The notes: generated by a model from the sequence alone, not told the origin. 64,000 bases of DNA from JBJXGE01 sp046154185 (GCA_046154185.1 JBJXGE010000070.1:62001-126000); one strand, 5' to 3'. Positions 32,385 to 42,394 are shown, counted from the first letter of the stretch. Program-made: numbers and translations.

Positions 32385-33614
32385 TCACTTGGGATCCTTC
32401 AACTTGGGGATCATCGCAGACTGCATCGCATATCGGTCGCGATCACTCTCCGGCACGGCGTCCCAGATCGCCCGCGCACGCTCGAGATCGAAGGGCTCCT
32501 TCCGGCGCGCTCGCAACGCGAACCCCGTTAGCGCGCGCGCCGGTTCGCGAGCCTCGCAGAGTCGAGCGACATCCGCTTCGGTGAGGGCCGCGGAGCGAAA
32601 GAAAACCAAAAAACTCGCGGCTTCTTGTTCGCACGCCGCGTCGCCGAGAAGCACGAGCGCGAGTTCATCGGCGGCGGGCGTCGCGAGCTCGGCGGCGCCG
32701 CGCTCGGCGAGCCGGGGCAGTAACGAGGCGAACTCAGCGCGCTCGTCTCTAGTCGCAGACCAGACACCGGCGCGAATCGCGGCAAGTGCGTCGAGCGATG
32801 CGAGCCACCGCAACCACTCTGCTTCGAGCGCGAGAATGCTCGAATCGTCGAGAGCCAACACTGCCCGCGATTGCTCGTGAAAACGGCTTCCGACCGCGCG
32901 ATCCTCCGCGCGTGCGCGGAGGAATCGGAACAAAGCCTGTGCGTGATTGTAGAGACGCGTGCGATCCGCCGCGAGCGGCGCCGAGTCGCGCGTCCAGCGC
33001 AACAGTTCAGCCACCGATCCGACGCCGGCCGTTCTGCGCGCATCAATCAGCGTCGGAGGAAACGGATGCGCACGCAGCTCTGCGCCCTCGGTGCGCATGT
33101 GCTCGACTTCACGCGCGAGCCCCTCGTGAAACCACGTCGCTCTGACGAGCCCCGCGCGCCGCGCGTAAAGATGCGCGAGTTCATGGCGTAGATTCTGGCT
33201 ACTGTAAGCCGCTTGCACGAACATCGAACCGGCGGCGGCGCGGGCCGACACAAAAATAAATGCGAAACCCGTCGCGAAGGCGCCGCCCTCGAAACCGCCG
33301 CTCGCGGCGTGTTCCCAGGGCTCTCGCTCCACCTTCGATTCGTCATCGACTGAAACCAAGTAGATGCGCACGGGTGTCGCATCGGTGTCGGCAAACAACT
33401 CCTTCGTCAGCGAGGACTCTTCTCGCACGACATCCGCGTAGTCGCGCGTCGGCGCTTCGTCGTAAGGCGAATAGAGCACGAAGTTCGCCTCACGCAAGAT
33501 CGTGCGCGCGTTCGCCTGCAGCGTCGTTTCGATATCCGCCGGTGACGGCGGAGCGTTGGCGCAGCCGACGAACAGGAAGAGCAGAATGGCTGAAAAGTGA
33601 ACCGACATGCGCAT
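32385..33614 (-). CDS. Lipoprotein with HExxH metallopeptidase-like motif
   Basis: The start at 33614 has GGAG upstream and gives a short lipoprotein signal (HFSAILLFLFVGC). The upstream open frame is not protein-like. The 409-residue protein has RHELAH at residues 143-148, a zinc-binding HExxH motif, followed by WFHEGLAREVEH 15 residues later, where a second Glu could be the third ligand. This layout is typical of gluzincin peptidases of the MA clan with an adjacent HEG motif. The last 200 residues are helical and Ala/Arg/Glu-rich. It is probably anchored at the membrane facing outward. Substrate unknown. Confidence 0.82.
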   Translation of the reverse strand: MRMSVHFSAILLFLFVGCANAPPSPADIETTLQANARTILREANFVLYSPYDEAPTRDYADVVREESSLTKELFADTDATPVRIYLVSVDDESKVEREPWEHAASGGFEGGAFATGFAFIFVSARAAAGSMFVQAAYSSQNLRHELAHLYARRAGLVRATWFHEGLAREVEHMRTEGAELRAHPFPPTLIDARRTAGVGSVAELLRWTRDSAPLAADRTRLYNHAQALFRFLRARAEDRAVGSRFHEQSRAVLALDDSSILALEAEWLRWLASLDALAAIRAGVWSATRDERAEFASLLPRLAERGAAELATPAADELALVLLGDAACEQEAASFLVFFRSAALTEADVARLCEAREPARALTGFALRARRKEPFDLERARAIWDAVPESDRDRYAMQSAMIPKLKDPK

Positions 33615-33932
33615 TCTGGACTCCGTACTTTCACGGCCTTCGCCAAGAAACAGGGCACTTCGCGCGCCAGACGATACCACACGATCGTGCGAACCGTAAA
33701 TTCCGGCAGCCACGTAAACAACTTGGGCGTCGACCGCGGGGAGATTACAATCTGCCGTGCTACCCGCGGGATTTCTTGAGCGAGTCCGGACATGCACGAG
33801 TCGAGAGCCTTACGAACAAGGTCGGGGTCCGCGTGACGCGCGCCGGCTACGCGCTGGGAATCAGATTGCTCTTGCGTCGGCCACGACTTCATCGTCGATC
33901 GCATTGCACGACCAAACGAAGCGGACGCTTGC
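33615..33932. other. Divergent intergenic region, nothing identified
   Basis: This region lies between the minus-strand lipoprotein gene and the plus-strand membrane protein gene and should contain both promoters. No supported coding frame, repeat or terminator is seen. Confidence 0.45.
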
Positions 33933-34574
33933 ATGCAGGGTCACCTAAACGCCGTCGGGATCATCGCGTGCGTTGTCGTGACCGGCGTCACGATCGCGTT
34001 ATCGCGACGCCGATCGATGTCGTCGATGCATCTAGCACTCGGCGTGTTGAGTCTGCTCGTAACTTGCTTTCTCGTAGCAATAATCGCGTTTCACCGCTGC
34101 GGTTTGGGACAGCCGTTCTCACAGTGGCTAGTCCCCGGCCTGTGTTGCATGGTGGTCGTATGCGCGGTCGAGAGGCCGTGGTTGCGGCGCATCATTGCGG
34201 CGGTCCTCATGATCGCGGCGGTTGGACTCAGTCATCAGTACTCGGACTTGGTTCACGAACCAGAATTCGCAGGTCGCCGGACCGGGTACTGGGAAGATCT
34301 CAGGAGCTTGGACCCACTCACTGAAATGCTCAGCAAACGCCAGGAAGGCAAACTCGACGCGGGTTGGATTCGTGACCTCGTGCCGGACCTGACTGAAGTT
34401 GAGCGTGCGGTGCTCGCGGATCTCAAAGTCAAACATCGGTACTCGGAATTCTGGCATACGTGGTTTTCGAATCTCTACCATGTCGACCTTGTGCCCGCAG
34501 ACGTATGGTTCACGGGCGGCTTGATCACGCCGTCCGGTCGCCTCGAAATTCGCGAGTTGGATCGGCGGCGGTGA
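33933..34574 (+). CDS. Small membrane protein of unknown function
   Basis: The 213-residue protein has four hydrophobic segments in its first 110 residues (about 7-23, 33-52, 65-80 and 86-100) and a soluble acidic C-terminal half (DLRSLDPLTEMLS, DLTEVERAVLADLKVKHRY) that probably folds separately. I do not recognise the family. It converges with the dockerin-like gene at 34611. The residue composition, with well-defined helices and a balanced soluble part, supports a real gene even though the ribosome binding site is weak. Confidence 0.65.
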   Translation: MQGHLNAVGIIACVVVTGVTIALSRRRSMSSMHLALGVLSLLVTCFLVAIIAFHRCGLGQPFSQWLVPGLCCMVVVCAVERPWLRRIIAAVLMIAAVGLSHQYSDLVHEPEFAGRRTGYWEDLRSLDPLTEMLSKRQEGKLDAGWIRDLVPDLTEVERAVLADLKVKHRYSEFWHTWFSNLYHVDLVPADVWFTGGLITPSGRLEIRELDRRR

Positions 34575-34610
34575 CCGAGCACGACCTGCGGAGGTTTCGC
34601 CGACATCTAT

Positions 34611-35462
34611 TCACGGACAAAGCGGGTAGGAACAATCCGCTGCGAAGACGCCCGCGCGCGTGCCGCATCCTGGGAAGGGCGCCGCGGGCGGCGGGCCACT
34701 GAGGAAGAGGAAGTTGAAGCCCAACACCGCGTCGTCGAGTTCGAGCGCGCCGTCGGCGTTGGTGTCGCACGCGGCTGGGCAAACGGTCGCGGGGCCGCTC
34801 GCAAACAACTCGTTGATCAAGTGAATGCCGTCGGCGAGATCTGAGATACCGTCGCCGTTGCATTCGCCGGAGACGAAATTCGCGAGGGCCGGCGCGCCCA
34901 GCGCCTCGACCGCACCGGGGAGCGTCGTCGGGACAATGCTCTGGCCAGCCACGACGACGACGATCGCGACCAAAGTTCCTCCCAATGTCGTACCACAGTA
35001 ATTCAAAGGGGCAACGCCCGCTGGACCGCTGAGGCTGTAGGTAACGACGATCAGCTCGTAGCCCGTACCGGGCGGGAGCGAGGCGCAGCCGGTGAAACAA
35101 ATCACCACCGCTTGATTGACGCCGGGAGTGGAAACCACGGGAGACGTTGTGCCGGTCGGATTGACATTCATCTGCATGAAGTCCGGTGGCGATCCGTTCT
35201 TCACTGTCTGGGTCGTCGAGCCGGCGACTGCGAGAATCGGCGTGAGAGGAGTCGGCGGATGACAGATGCCGAACGACCAGCCTTCGATCGCCTGCGCAGA
35301 CGGCAGGGTGCCGAACATTCCGCTCACCGTCACGTTATCGCCAACGAGCCCAGCCACGCCCGACTCAAAGGACAGCGTGTAATTCGGTGAGACCTGCGCC
35401 GCCACGGATCCGCTCAGCGCGACGATAAAGACCAACGCGAACACTGACGGGTAGCGACTCAT
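34611..35462 (-). CDS. Secreted protein with shared beta domain and dockerin-like C-terminus
   Basis: The ATG at 35462 has GGGAGAGG eight bases upstream and gives a signal peptide (FALVFIVALSGSVAAQ) in a 283-residue protein. Residues about 30-175 are one copy of the domain duplicated in the protein at 14189: GWSFGICH, NGSPPDF, LPPGTGYEL and TLGGTLVAIVVV. The C-terminus has two EF-hand-like repeats (GECNGDGISDLADGIHLIN, DTNADGALELDDAVLGFN) and a tail GCGTRAGVFAADC ending in Cys-Pro, which lacks the usual DPT. Surface attachment or extracellular assembly is likely; the partner is unknown. Confidence 0.87.
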   Translation of the reverse strand: MSRYPSVFALVFIVALSGSVAAQVSPNYTLSFESGVAGLVGDNVTVSGMFGTLPSAQAIEGWSFGICHPPTPLTPILAVAGSTTQTVKNGSPPDFMQMNVNPTGTTSPVVSTPGVNQAVVICFTGCASLPPGTGYELIVVTYSLSGPAGVAPLNYCGTTLGGTLVAIVVVVAGQSIVPTTLPGAVEALGAPALANFVSGECNGDGISDLADGIHLINELFASGPATVCPAACDTNADGALELDDAVLGFNFLFLSGPPPAAPFPGCGTRAGVFAADCSYPLCP

Positions 35463-35756
35463 GTTGCGAACCTCTCCCATTCAGGATTCCCGGAGAGAGA
35501 ACTCTCTGGCGCCGAATTAGGCGGCCGGCGAGTCTGCCTCGAAGCACAACTTCGAGTCAGCTCCCACCATGACTGACCCGCGCCAGCCGCTCGGCATGTG
35601 CGCGCAACGCTAACACGCGTTCGGAAAAAGCTCCAATTAAGAGGTCAAGGCGCCGAGCATAATGAACTCCGCGCGCGCCCCGAACGCTCGCGAACAGCTC
35701 CGCGCAACACACTCCAATGAGCTAGCTTGCAATAAACGAGTGAGTTCGTTTCGCCG

Positions 35757-37031
35757 CTACGGCCAAAGCCACATCACCAGCAAAGTGGCGACCAGCGGCA
35801 CGAAGAACAAAGCGAGCGTGCGACGCAACAGCGGCCAGCCGCCGATCACGCCGATGATCGCGGTCTTGAAGAGAAGATTCGATGTCGACGCAATCAAGAT
35901 CAATCGCCAACCCGTTTGACTCGTGAGCCGCAAGTGCTCGGCATCCTCCTCGACCATGCGCGCCGTCGAAATCGTGATCGCATCCATGTCGGTGAGACCG
36001 GAGAGCACCGCAATCACGTACAAACCACTCTCGTTGAAGTACTGACGACACGCCGCGAGCGCTAACAGCACAAGCGCATAGAGGAGCGCGAACACGAGCG
36101 CGGCCTTGAGCTCGGCCGGGTTTGACTGCGGCGGCATCGTGTTCGCACTCTTGCGGAATCGGAGCCAAATCGTGATCGGCGCCAGCACCGCCGATGCGAA
36201 CACGACCGCGATCGGCGGCGCGAGTTCGCGAAAAGACCGCGGCGCGATCACGGCGATCTCGCCGAGGACGCGCGCGTAAACCACCGCGCAGGCAATCGCG
36301 ATGATCACCGCGGAGACCATCGCGCGCTCCGGCGCCGCGCGCACTCCACGCGAATAACTGAGTGTCGTCGCAGTGCTCGAGATCGCACCACCGAGCACTC
36401 CACCGAGCAACACGCCGGCCGACGCGCCGAGTAGTTTGTAGCCCAAGTAGCCGCACAAACCGACGCCGACGATGAGCGTGACCATGAGCCAAATTTGAAA
36501 CGGATTCAGTACCGCGAATGGCCCGAACGTGCGGTTCGGAACCACCGGCAATACGACGCACGTGATGAGCACGAACGTCATGATGGCGCGCAAATCGTCC
36601 GCGCCGAGTCGCCCGACAAACCCGTGTAGCTCGGGTTTGAACTGCAAAAGCACCGCGATGGCGCCGCCGATCGAAAGCGCGACGACGAAGTCGCCGTACG
36701 CAACATAGGCGCCGAGCGCAAATGTCAGCAGCAGCGCCGCCTCTGTCGTGATGCCGACGTCCGCATTGCGCTGCATCTGCGCGAAAGTCGCGACTGCAAT
36801 CAAGATCGCGAGCGACACGCTGGCGCCGCCGATCACCCAACCGCTCGCGCCGGCGCTTTGATCGATCCACGCCGCGAGCGTGCCGAGCACCGCCACAATA
36901 CTAAACGTGCGCAACCCGGCGATCGCCGAGCGAGCGAACTGACGTTGCAGCCCGATCAGCAGGCCCAATGCCAGAGAAACACCCATCTGCTGAAAGGAGG
37001 GGATCGTCTCAGAATCCACAACTACTCTCAC
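35757..37031 (-). CDS. MgtC/SapB and DUF4010 family membrane protein
   Basis: The 424-residue protein has about 12 hydrophobic helices. The N-terminus matches the MgtC/SapB pattern (ALGLLIGLQRQFARS, GLRTFSIVAVLGTL) and the C-terminal two thirds match DUF4010 (SGLTDMDAITISTARM, GGAISSTATTLSYSRG). The family is linked to Mg2+ homeostasis and envelope stress by analogy, but its transport activity is not established. A GTG at 37031 opens the frame; the ATG sixteen codons later is also possible. It is separated by about 150 bases from the upstream kinase gene and probably transcribed on its own. Confidence 0.88.
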   Translation of the reverse strand: MRVVVDSETIPSFQQMGVSLALGLLIGLQRQFARSAIAGLRTFSIVAVLGTLAAWIDQSAGASGWVIGGASVSLAILIAVATFAQMQRNADVGITTEAALLLTFALGAYVAYGDFVVALSIGGAIAVLLQFKPELHGFVGRLGADDLRAIMTFVLITCVVLPVVPNRTFGPFAVLNPFQIWLMVTLIVGVGLCGYLGYKLLGASAGVLLGGVLGGAISSTATTLSYSRGVRAAPERAMVSAVIIAIACAVVYARVLGEIAVIAPRSFRELAPPIAVVFASAVLAPITIWLRFRKSANTMPPQSNPAELKAALVFALLYALVLLALAACRQYFNESGLYVIAVLSGLTDMDAITISTARMVEEDAEHLRLTSQTGWRLILIASTSNLLFKTAIIGVIGGWPLLRRTLALFFVPLVATLLVMWLWP

Positions 37032-37139
37032 TACAAATCGGCGCTACTCGGGGTTCGTCGCACATGCGAAGCTTGCACGAGTCGCGCGCTGACCCGAGTC
37101 TCGACGCTTTCGTTTGGCGCGTCAACTCGGCGATCACTA

Positions 37140-37174
37140 GTCCTGGAACAATCGCTGCGCGCTCGTTCTGGGAC
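37140..37174. terminator. Imperfect hairpin after the kinase gene
   Basis: GTCC...TCGC and GCGCTCGTTCTGGGAC form a 16-bp stem with two mismatches and two G-T pairs around a TGC loop. It lies eight bases beyond the stop of the kinase gene (37182-39656). No T run follows. Its core and loop are closely similar to the hairpin after purF (7584-7622), so it may be a copy of the same terminator or a repeated palindrome. Confidence 0.45.
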
Positions 37175-37181
37175 GAGATCG

Positions 37182-39656
37182 CTACTCCGCGCGTCGGGTC
37201 AGAGCCATTTCGCAGCGCGTCAGGAGCGCGGCGTCGGCGGGCGGCAGCCTTCCGGTCTGATCGAGCACCCGGAGTAGCTCGGCGGCGCACGACCATTGCG
37301 GACCGGCGCTGGTGGGTGTTGCCAAACACGCGAGTTCGATGTTCGCGACTGCCATTTCTCGCCGCGGCCACATCCAGGCCGTATCCAGCTCCGCAAGCGG
37401 ACGCAGTGCCAGCAGCGCCGCATTGAACACCTGTGCACTTTCTGCGTTCCGGCCTGCGGCGCGAGCAATCTGGCCGCAACAAATCTGCGCTCTCGCCCAA
37501 AGCAGTTGCGACTCGGCGTTCTGCGGGTCCGCTTCGCTCAGCGCCGACGCCAGTCCCTGCGCGCGTCGGCAATTGTCTTCGGCAGCGGTGATGGCGTTCG
37601 CGCGTAACTGCACTTCGGCGAGCACGAGTCGAGTGCGCGCTTCCTGCGTTCGCTCCCAAAGATTGTTCGGCCCCGCCCGCGCGCCAAGCGCCACGAGAAT
37701 CGCAAGCGATTCGTCGAGGACGGGCACTGCGGCTCCGAGCTCAGGTCGCGCGAGTTGCGACTCCGCGCGACCTCGAAGCGCGAGCGCCTTTGCTCGCAAG
37801 AGCTGCAAGTTTTCCGGTTCGACGACGAGCCCCGGCTCGACTACGGCGAGACATTTCGCGAAATGCTCGAAGGCGGCAGCGAAGTCTCCGAGTTGGAGAC
37901 TCACTTCGCCGAGTCGGCGTTCGGCGATGCCGAGGTAGACCCCTTTGGGAACGGTCGTGAACGCGCCATCCGTCGCGAGCGTCGTGAGAATCTCGTGCGC
38001 CTCGACATCGTGCGCGCGCGCGTCCGCAAACCGCCCGAGCTGAAAGAGCGCCTCGCTCATCTTCCAGTGTCCAACACCCAACGTGCGGCGTGCGGCAACG
38101 GCTCCTTGCGAGTCGTCGAGCAAGCGCACGTGCAACGAGGCGTCGTGCGATTCGAGCGCGGCGCTCACTTGTCCCGCCACGGCGCGCGCTTCGCCTTGTC
38201 GTTGATGGGCATAACCGAGCGCCGCGCCGATCTCGGCGGGCGCTTGCGGCATAGCGGCGAGTTGCAATAATTCGCTCAACGCAGTCTCAGCGAAGCTCAG
38301 TCGCGCGCGTGTGTTGCCGGCGATGTTCGCGAGTTGATCCTCGGTGAGCTGGGCCATGCTCGCCGCGAGCCGCGCGCTCTTCGACAAACTCGCGCGTAGG
38401 TCGCCCTCGACCTCGAGCACGTGGTCGCGCTCGCGCGAAACCGCGACCAACAGCACGACGGACACGACCAGCCCGCCAGCCAATGCCGCGGTCGCGATCA
38501 GCGCACCGATCACGATGGAAGCATGGCGGCGGGCAAACTTGCGCAATCGATAGCTCACGCGCGTTGGGCCGACACTGACGGGCTCATGATTCAGAAATCG
38601 CAACAAATCATCGGCCAACGCCGAAGCCGCCGCGTAGCGTCGCGCGGGATCCTTGGCGATGGCCTTGAGTATGATTCGGTCGAGATCGCCGCGCACGCGA
38701 CGCCGGTGTTGTGCAGCAGCGCGCGCGCTCGGCGGTGGTGGATTATCCGTTTCGAGCGCGCGCAAAACTCGCGACAGACCCTGCTCGCGCAGCGGCTCGA
38801 GCGCCAGCGGCAAAGTCCCCGAAACAAGTTGATAGAGAATCACTCCCAGCGAGTAAATGTCCGTCCGCGTGTCCACTTCGGTGGGAGCGCGCAACGCCTG
38901 CTCGGGGCTCATGTACTCGAGCGTACCGATGAGGAGGCCGCCGGTCGTCGCCGCCGGCCCGAGCGGCGCTAACGATTTCGCGACACCGAAGTCGATGACT
39001 TTCGGGATCGGGTGACCATCTTGCTCCATGATCAAAATGTTCTCGGGCTTGAGATCGCGATGGATCACGCCCTTCTGATGCGCATGATGCACCGCCAAGC
39101 ACACGGGAATCAGCAATCGCACGCGTTCGTCGACCGACAGCGCGTGTGCATTCGCGTACGAAGTGATCGACGGCCCGGGGACGTACTCCATTGCGAAGTA
39201 AGGCCGACCGTCGGCCGTCGTTCCGGAATCGAAAAGCTTCGCGACGTGCGTGTGATCCATGAGCGCGATGGCGTGTCGCTCAAAGTCGAAGCGATGAAAG
39301 CCGGCCACGCTGGTGAGCGCGCGCTGCAAAACCTTGAGCGCTACTTGCCGCTCGACCGGCTCGAGTTGTTGCGCGAGATAAACCGTGCCCATGCCGCCCG
39401 CACCAAGTGTGCGTACCGTGCGATAGCGTTGCGGCACGAGGTCCGCGAGCGGCGCCTCCGCGGGACCATACTCGATCGCAGGAGTTTCCAAGAATCGGCC
39501 GACGCCCTCGTGCGCGCGAAGCAACGAACGCAGTTCCGCGCCGAGTTCGGCATCGTTTGCGCACGTCGCCGCTAGAAATCGCTCGCGCGCGAGGTCGTCC
39601 AGCTCTCGCACTTTGGCAAACGCGGTGCGCACGCGCGACGCGAATTCCTCGCTCAT
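37182..39656 (-). CDS. Membrane-anchored Ser/Thr protein kinase with TPR-like sensor region
   Basis: The 824-residue protein has a short N-terminal helical region, then a Hanks-type kinase domain (about 78-355): GAGGMG (85-90), K108, E126, HRDLKPEN (199-206), DFG (222-224) and GTLEYMSPEQA. All catalytic residues are present, so it should be active. One transmembrane helix (about 380-406) follows, then about 400 residues of helical, Ala/Leu-rich repeats resembling TPRs outside the membrane. This kinase/TPR layout is a planctomycete speciality and usually lies with a TIGR02999-type ECF sigma factor, as here: the sigma gene at 42514 is three genes upstream on the same strand. Confidence 0.93.
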   Translation of the reverse strand: MSEEFASRVRTAFAKVRELDDLARERFLAATCANDAELGAELRSLLRAHEGVGRFLETPAIEYGPAEAPLADLVPQRYRTVRTLGAGGMGTVYLAQQLEPVERQVALKVLQRALTSVAGFHRFDFERHAIALMDHTHVAKLFDSGTTADGRPYFAMEYVPGPSITSYANAHALSVDERVRLLIPVCLAVHHAHQKGVIHRDLKPENILIMEQDGHPIPKVIDFGVAKSLAPLGPAATTGGLLIGTLEYMSPEQALRAPTEVDTRTDIYSLGVILYQLVSGTLPLALEPLREQGLSRVLRALETDNPPPPSARAAAQHRRRVRGDLDRIILKAIAKDPARRYAAASALADDLLRFLNHEPVSVGPTRVSYRLRKFARRHASIVIGALIATAALAGGLVVSVVLLVAVSRERDHVLEVEGDLRASLSKSARLAASMAQLTEDQLANIAGNTRARLSFAETALSELLQLAAMPQAPAEIGAALGYAHQRQGEARAVAGQVSAALESHDASLHVRLLDDSQGAVAARRTLGVGHWKMSEALFQLGRFADARAHDVEAHEILTTLATDGAFTTVPKGVYLGIAERRLGEVSLQLGDFAAAFEHFAKCLAVVEPGLVVEPENLQLLRAKALALRGRAESQLARPELGAAVPVLDESLAILVALGARAGPNNLWERTQEARTRLVLAEVQLRANAITAAEDNCRRAQGLASALSEADPQNAESQLLWARAQICCGQIARAAGRNAESAQVFNAALLALRPLAELDTAWMWPRREMAVANIELACLATPTSAGPQWSCAAELLRVLDQTGRLPPADAALLTRCEMALTRRAE

Positions 39657-39716
39657 CTCGGTGCCATCATTTCAAGATCGTCGAACGTTCGAAACTCGTT
39701 TTGCCAATGATCGAGT

Positions 39717-40937
39717 TCACTCGTCGCGGCTGGGGGCCTCCGTGATCGGGACGCACGCGAGCGCGATGAGTGCGAACGCCGTCCCGTACGCGCTGTGGTA
39801 ATCGTAAAGAGGATAGTCCCAGTAGGAGCCGTCCGGCTGCCGGCAAAAAGTTACCGCCTCGATGAGTCGCGGCCAAAGTCGCGCCTGCACATCGGGCGGA
39901 CACTCGCGCAGAAGGCGCGCACCGTACGCTTGCCCGTACAGGTAAAAGTAGCCTGAGATCGCGTACCACGATTCGTGCGGAATCGGGCGACGGACGCCGA
40001 TTTGCTGGAAGCGCGCGTGTCGAATCCACAAGTCTTCGAGCGCCGAAGTCTCCTCGGCGACCGGTCGCCCGCGCTCGAACAGCCGCAGCGAATACTGGCA
40101 CGCGGGCGTGCGGCATGCGGATCCCTTGATTTGATTGACGCCGTGTCTTGGCACGTACTTCAAATATTCGCCATAAAGGAATGAGCCGGCCGGCGTGCGA
40201 GAACGTTCAACGTGTGAGACCGCCTGCTCAAGCACCTTCGGTGCTATCTCGATTCCCGCTTTGCGCGCACGATCGAGCCCGACGAGGATCGTGGCGGTTG
40301 TGAAACTCATCGACGTGTCCGACGGCCGAAAGGTCGGCACGTCATTGAAACTGTAGTAGCCCCAACCGCCATCGAGCGTCTGGTAGAGCGCCAGCTTGCG
40401 CACCAGCTCACGGCAAGTCGCGCGAATCTCATCGCCACGCGTATGCGTCGGGTGCGCGATGAGAAACTCCGCGAGCGCTTCGAGTCCGAAACCGAAGGAC
40501 CACACGTTGTAGTGCTCGATCGCGCTCGCGCGTTTGACGGGCGCATTGCGTATCAAGTAGTCGAGGCCGCGCTCGATGACGTGCTGTGTTTCTGCGCTGC
40601 GGGCTTCCGTGCGACGCGCCGTCGCATCGCACACGGCCTTGAAGCAGAGCGCACTCGTCGCGACGCGAAACGCCTCGTGCGAGCCGGGGATCGCCGCCAT
40701 CACTTCCGCCGGCCGTTTCGAACGGTGCGTCCCCCACGAGCCATCGGCGTTCTGCGTGCGAAGCAAGTAGCTCAAGCTTTCCGCGATGAGTCCATCGACA
40801 TCTGGCTGCGGAGCTTGTGCGGTTAGATCCGGGTTCGGCGGGGCCTGACCGCTCGCCGGCGGCAGCGCCACGACCATGAGCGTGCATGCCGCGTAGAGGA
40901 GTGCAATCCGTGGCCGGCCTATTCGCGCGGTGGCCAT
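39717..40937 (-). CDS. Exported alpha/alpha-toroid protein (prenyltransferase/terpene-cyclase-like repeats)
   Basis: The 406-residue protein has a signal peptide (ALLYAACTLMVVALPPASGQA) and repeats typical of the squalene-cyclase/prenyltransferase toroid: QNADGSWGT, QTLDGGWGYYSF and RQPDGSYWDYP, each preceding a helical pair. No catalytic DxDD or DCTAE motif is visible, so it may be a binding or structural member. It overlaps the HlyD-like gene by 19 bases and lies 60 bases before the kinase gene. In planctomycetes such exported toroid proteins are common but uncharacterised. Confidence 0.85.
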   Translation of the reverse strand: MATARIGRPRIALLYAACTLMVVALPPASGQAPPNPDLTAQAPQPDVDGLIAESLSYLLRTQNADGSWGTHRSKRPAEVMAAIPGSHEAFRVATSALCFKAVCDATARRTEARSAETQHVIERGLDYLIRNAPVKRASAIEHYNVWSFGFGLEALAEFLIAHPTHTRGDEIRATCRELVRKLALYQTLDGGWGYYSFNDVPTFRPSDTSMSFTTATILVGLDRARKAGIEIAPKVLEQAVSHVERSRTPAGSFLYGEYLKYVPRHGVNQIKGSACRTPACQYSLRLFERGRPVAEETSALEDLWIRHARFQQIGVRRPIPHESWYAISGYFYLYGQAYGARLLRECPPDVQARLWPRLIEAVTFCRQPDGSYWDYPLYDYHSAYGTAFALIALACVPITEAPSRDE

Positions 40938-42394
40938 AACAACACCTTCTGTCCGCTCACGAGACCAGACTTCACAACGACCTCATCGCCTTGTTCGGGG
41001 CCAAGCTCGACCGCGCAACGTTTCGCGCCTTCGGTGGGGCTACTCGCTGAGGAATACACAAAATTCGCGCCGCCCGAACGCACGAGCGCGCGCTTTGGAA
41101 TCACGAGCGCGTTAGCGATCGCGTTCATCGAGATGGAGACTTTCGCGCGCTGACCGTTCACCCAGCCCGTGAGTTTGCGGTCGAACGTGACCACGCCATC
41201 GAAAACACTTTCCGGCGCGCCGGCGCCGCGTGGCGCTGGATAGGTCTTGTAGCGCAAAGTCCCAATGACGCGGGGCGCACTCGCATCCACGGCCGCGACC
41301 TCGACGGCGGTGCCGGGCTTCAGATCGGTGACCAGGGACTCGGGAATCTCGACAGCGACCTCCCACGCGTCGGCGTTCGCGATTGTCAAAAACACCGCGC
41401 GTGCCGGCACGCTCGCGTACGGCTGCCAATGCGCCGGCAGCGAGTTTGGCAGTTGCTCGCGCGCTGCGCCGTGGAGCAGCGTGCCGCTTTGCGGCGCACG
41501 AATCGCAAACTGGGCGGCGTCGCGTTGCAACTCTTCGAGTCGCTCGCTCGCGTCCTCGGCGGCTTGCCGCGCCTTACGAATTTCGTCTTCCGCGATGCGG
41601 CGGTCGATTGCCAGTCGCTCTTCGCGGCGTGCGAGTTCGGCGCGTTGCGCGTCGACGGCTTCCTGGCGACTTGCGGTCTCATGCGCTTCTGTCACATCCA
41701 CGGCCAGTCGTTGCCGATCCTGATAAAGCTGAAAACTCGCGAGCGTGTTGGCGAGCTGGCGGCGCGAACGCTTGAGCACGATCTCCTCCGTCGCGTCGAC
41801 GAGCTCATCCGCGCGGTACATCGCCTCGAGTTGCGCTAGTTCTTCTTTCTGATCGTCGATGCCAGCGTTCCAGTTTTGGTTCGACAGCTCGCGTTCGCGT
41901 CGCGCGTACTCGAGCTCTTGTTCAAGATACGCCTTGAGCGCGCGTTCGCTGCGCGCGAACGCGGTGCGCGCACGATCGAGTTCGCTGCGCGCCGCGGCAT
42001 TCTCGAGCTGGTCACGCTCGACGGCCGCCTCATAGCGCACACGCGCGGAGATCGCCTCCCGCTCGCTGGCTTCGATTTGTTTCTCGATGCCGCGCGTGTC
42101 GAGTCGCGCGACGATGTCGCCCTTGTTGACCGGCGTCCCATGCTCAGTGATCTCGCGCAGCAGCAACTCCCCCGCGTACGCCTCGAGTTCGATCCGTAGC
42201 TCCGTTGCTGCTGCCGGTCGCACGACACCGGGTCGTTCGACCGTGCGTTTGAATTCGACGCTCTTCACTTCGTAGAGCGGCGAAGACGCACTCGTTTCAT
42301 CGAGGGCGAAGGCGGCGAACGGTCGACCGCACAAACCGCCAATCCCCAAGGTCCCGACTAACAGCAGCGCACAAGCGAACGGGCGGTGACCCAT
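40919..42394 (-). CDS. HlyD-like periplasmic adaptor without an adjacent transporter
   Basis: The ATG at 42394 has GAGAGGAG seven bases upstream and gives a signal peptide. The 491-residue protein has two lipoyl-like half motifs (ITEHGTPVNKGDIVARLD and APQSGTLLHGA) flanking a coiled-coil hairpin of about 190 residues (roughly 115-300), then a beta-barrel part with VIPKRALV. This is the membrane-fusion-protein layout of HlyD/RND adaptors. Such proteins normally join an inner-membrane pump to an outer-membrane channel, yet neither lies next to it; the neighbours are a sigma factor, a toroid protein and a kinase. It may serve a pump elsewhere or be a sensor-type adaptor. Confidence 0.85.
   Translation of the reverse strand: MGHRPFACALLLVGTLGIGGLCGRPFAAFALDETSASSPLYEVKSVEFKRTVERPGVVRPAAATELRIELEAYAGELLLREITEHGTPVNKGDIVARLDTRGIEKQIEASEREAISARVRYEAAVERDQLENAAARSELDRARTAFARSERALKAYLEQELEYARRERELSNQNWNAGIDDQKEELAQLEAMYRADELVDATEEIVLKRSRRQLANTLASFQLYQDRQRLAVDVTEAHETASRQEAVDAQRAELARREERLAIDRRIAEDEIRKARQAAEDASERLEELQRDAAQFAIRAPQSGTLLHGAAREQLPNSLPAHWQPYASVPARAVFLTIANADAWEVAVEIPESLVTDLKPGTAVEVAAVDASAPRVIGTLRYKTYPAPRGAGAPESVFDGVVTFDRKLTGWVNGQRAKVSISMNAIANALVIPKRALVRSGGANFVYSSASSPTEGAKRCAVELGPEQGDEVVVKSGLVSGQKVLLWPPRE

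Noticed and set aside
32253..32531. Plus-strand open frame overlapping the end of the peptidase-like gene
   Set aside because: The minus strand carries both a real gene end and a domain fragment; the plus-strand product has no features.
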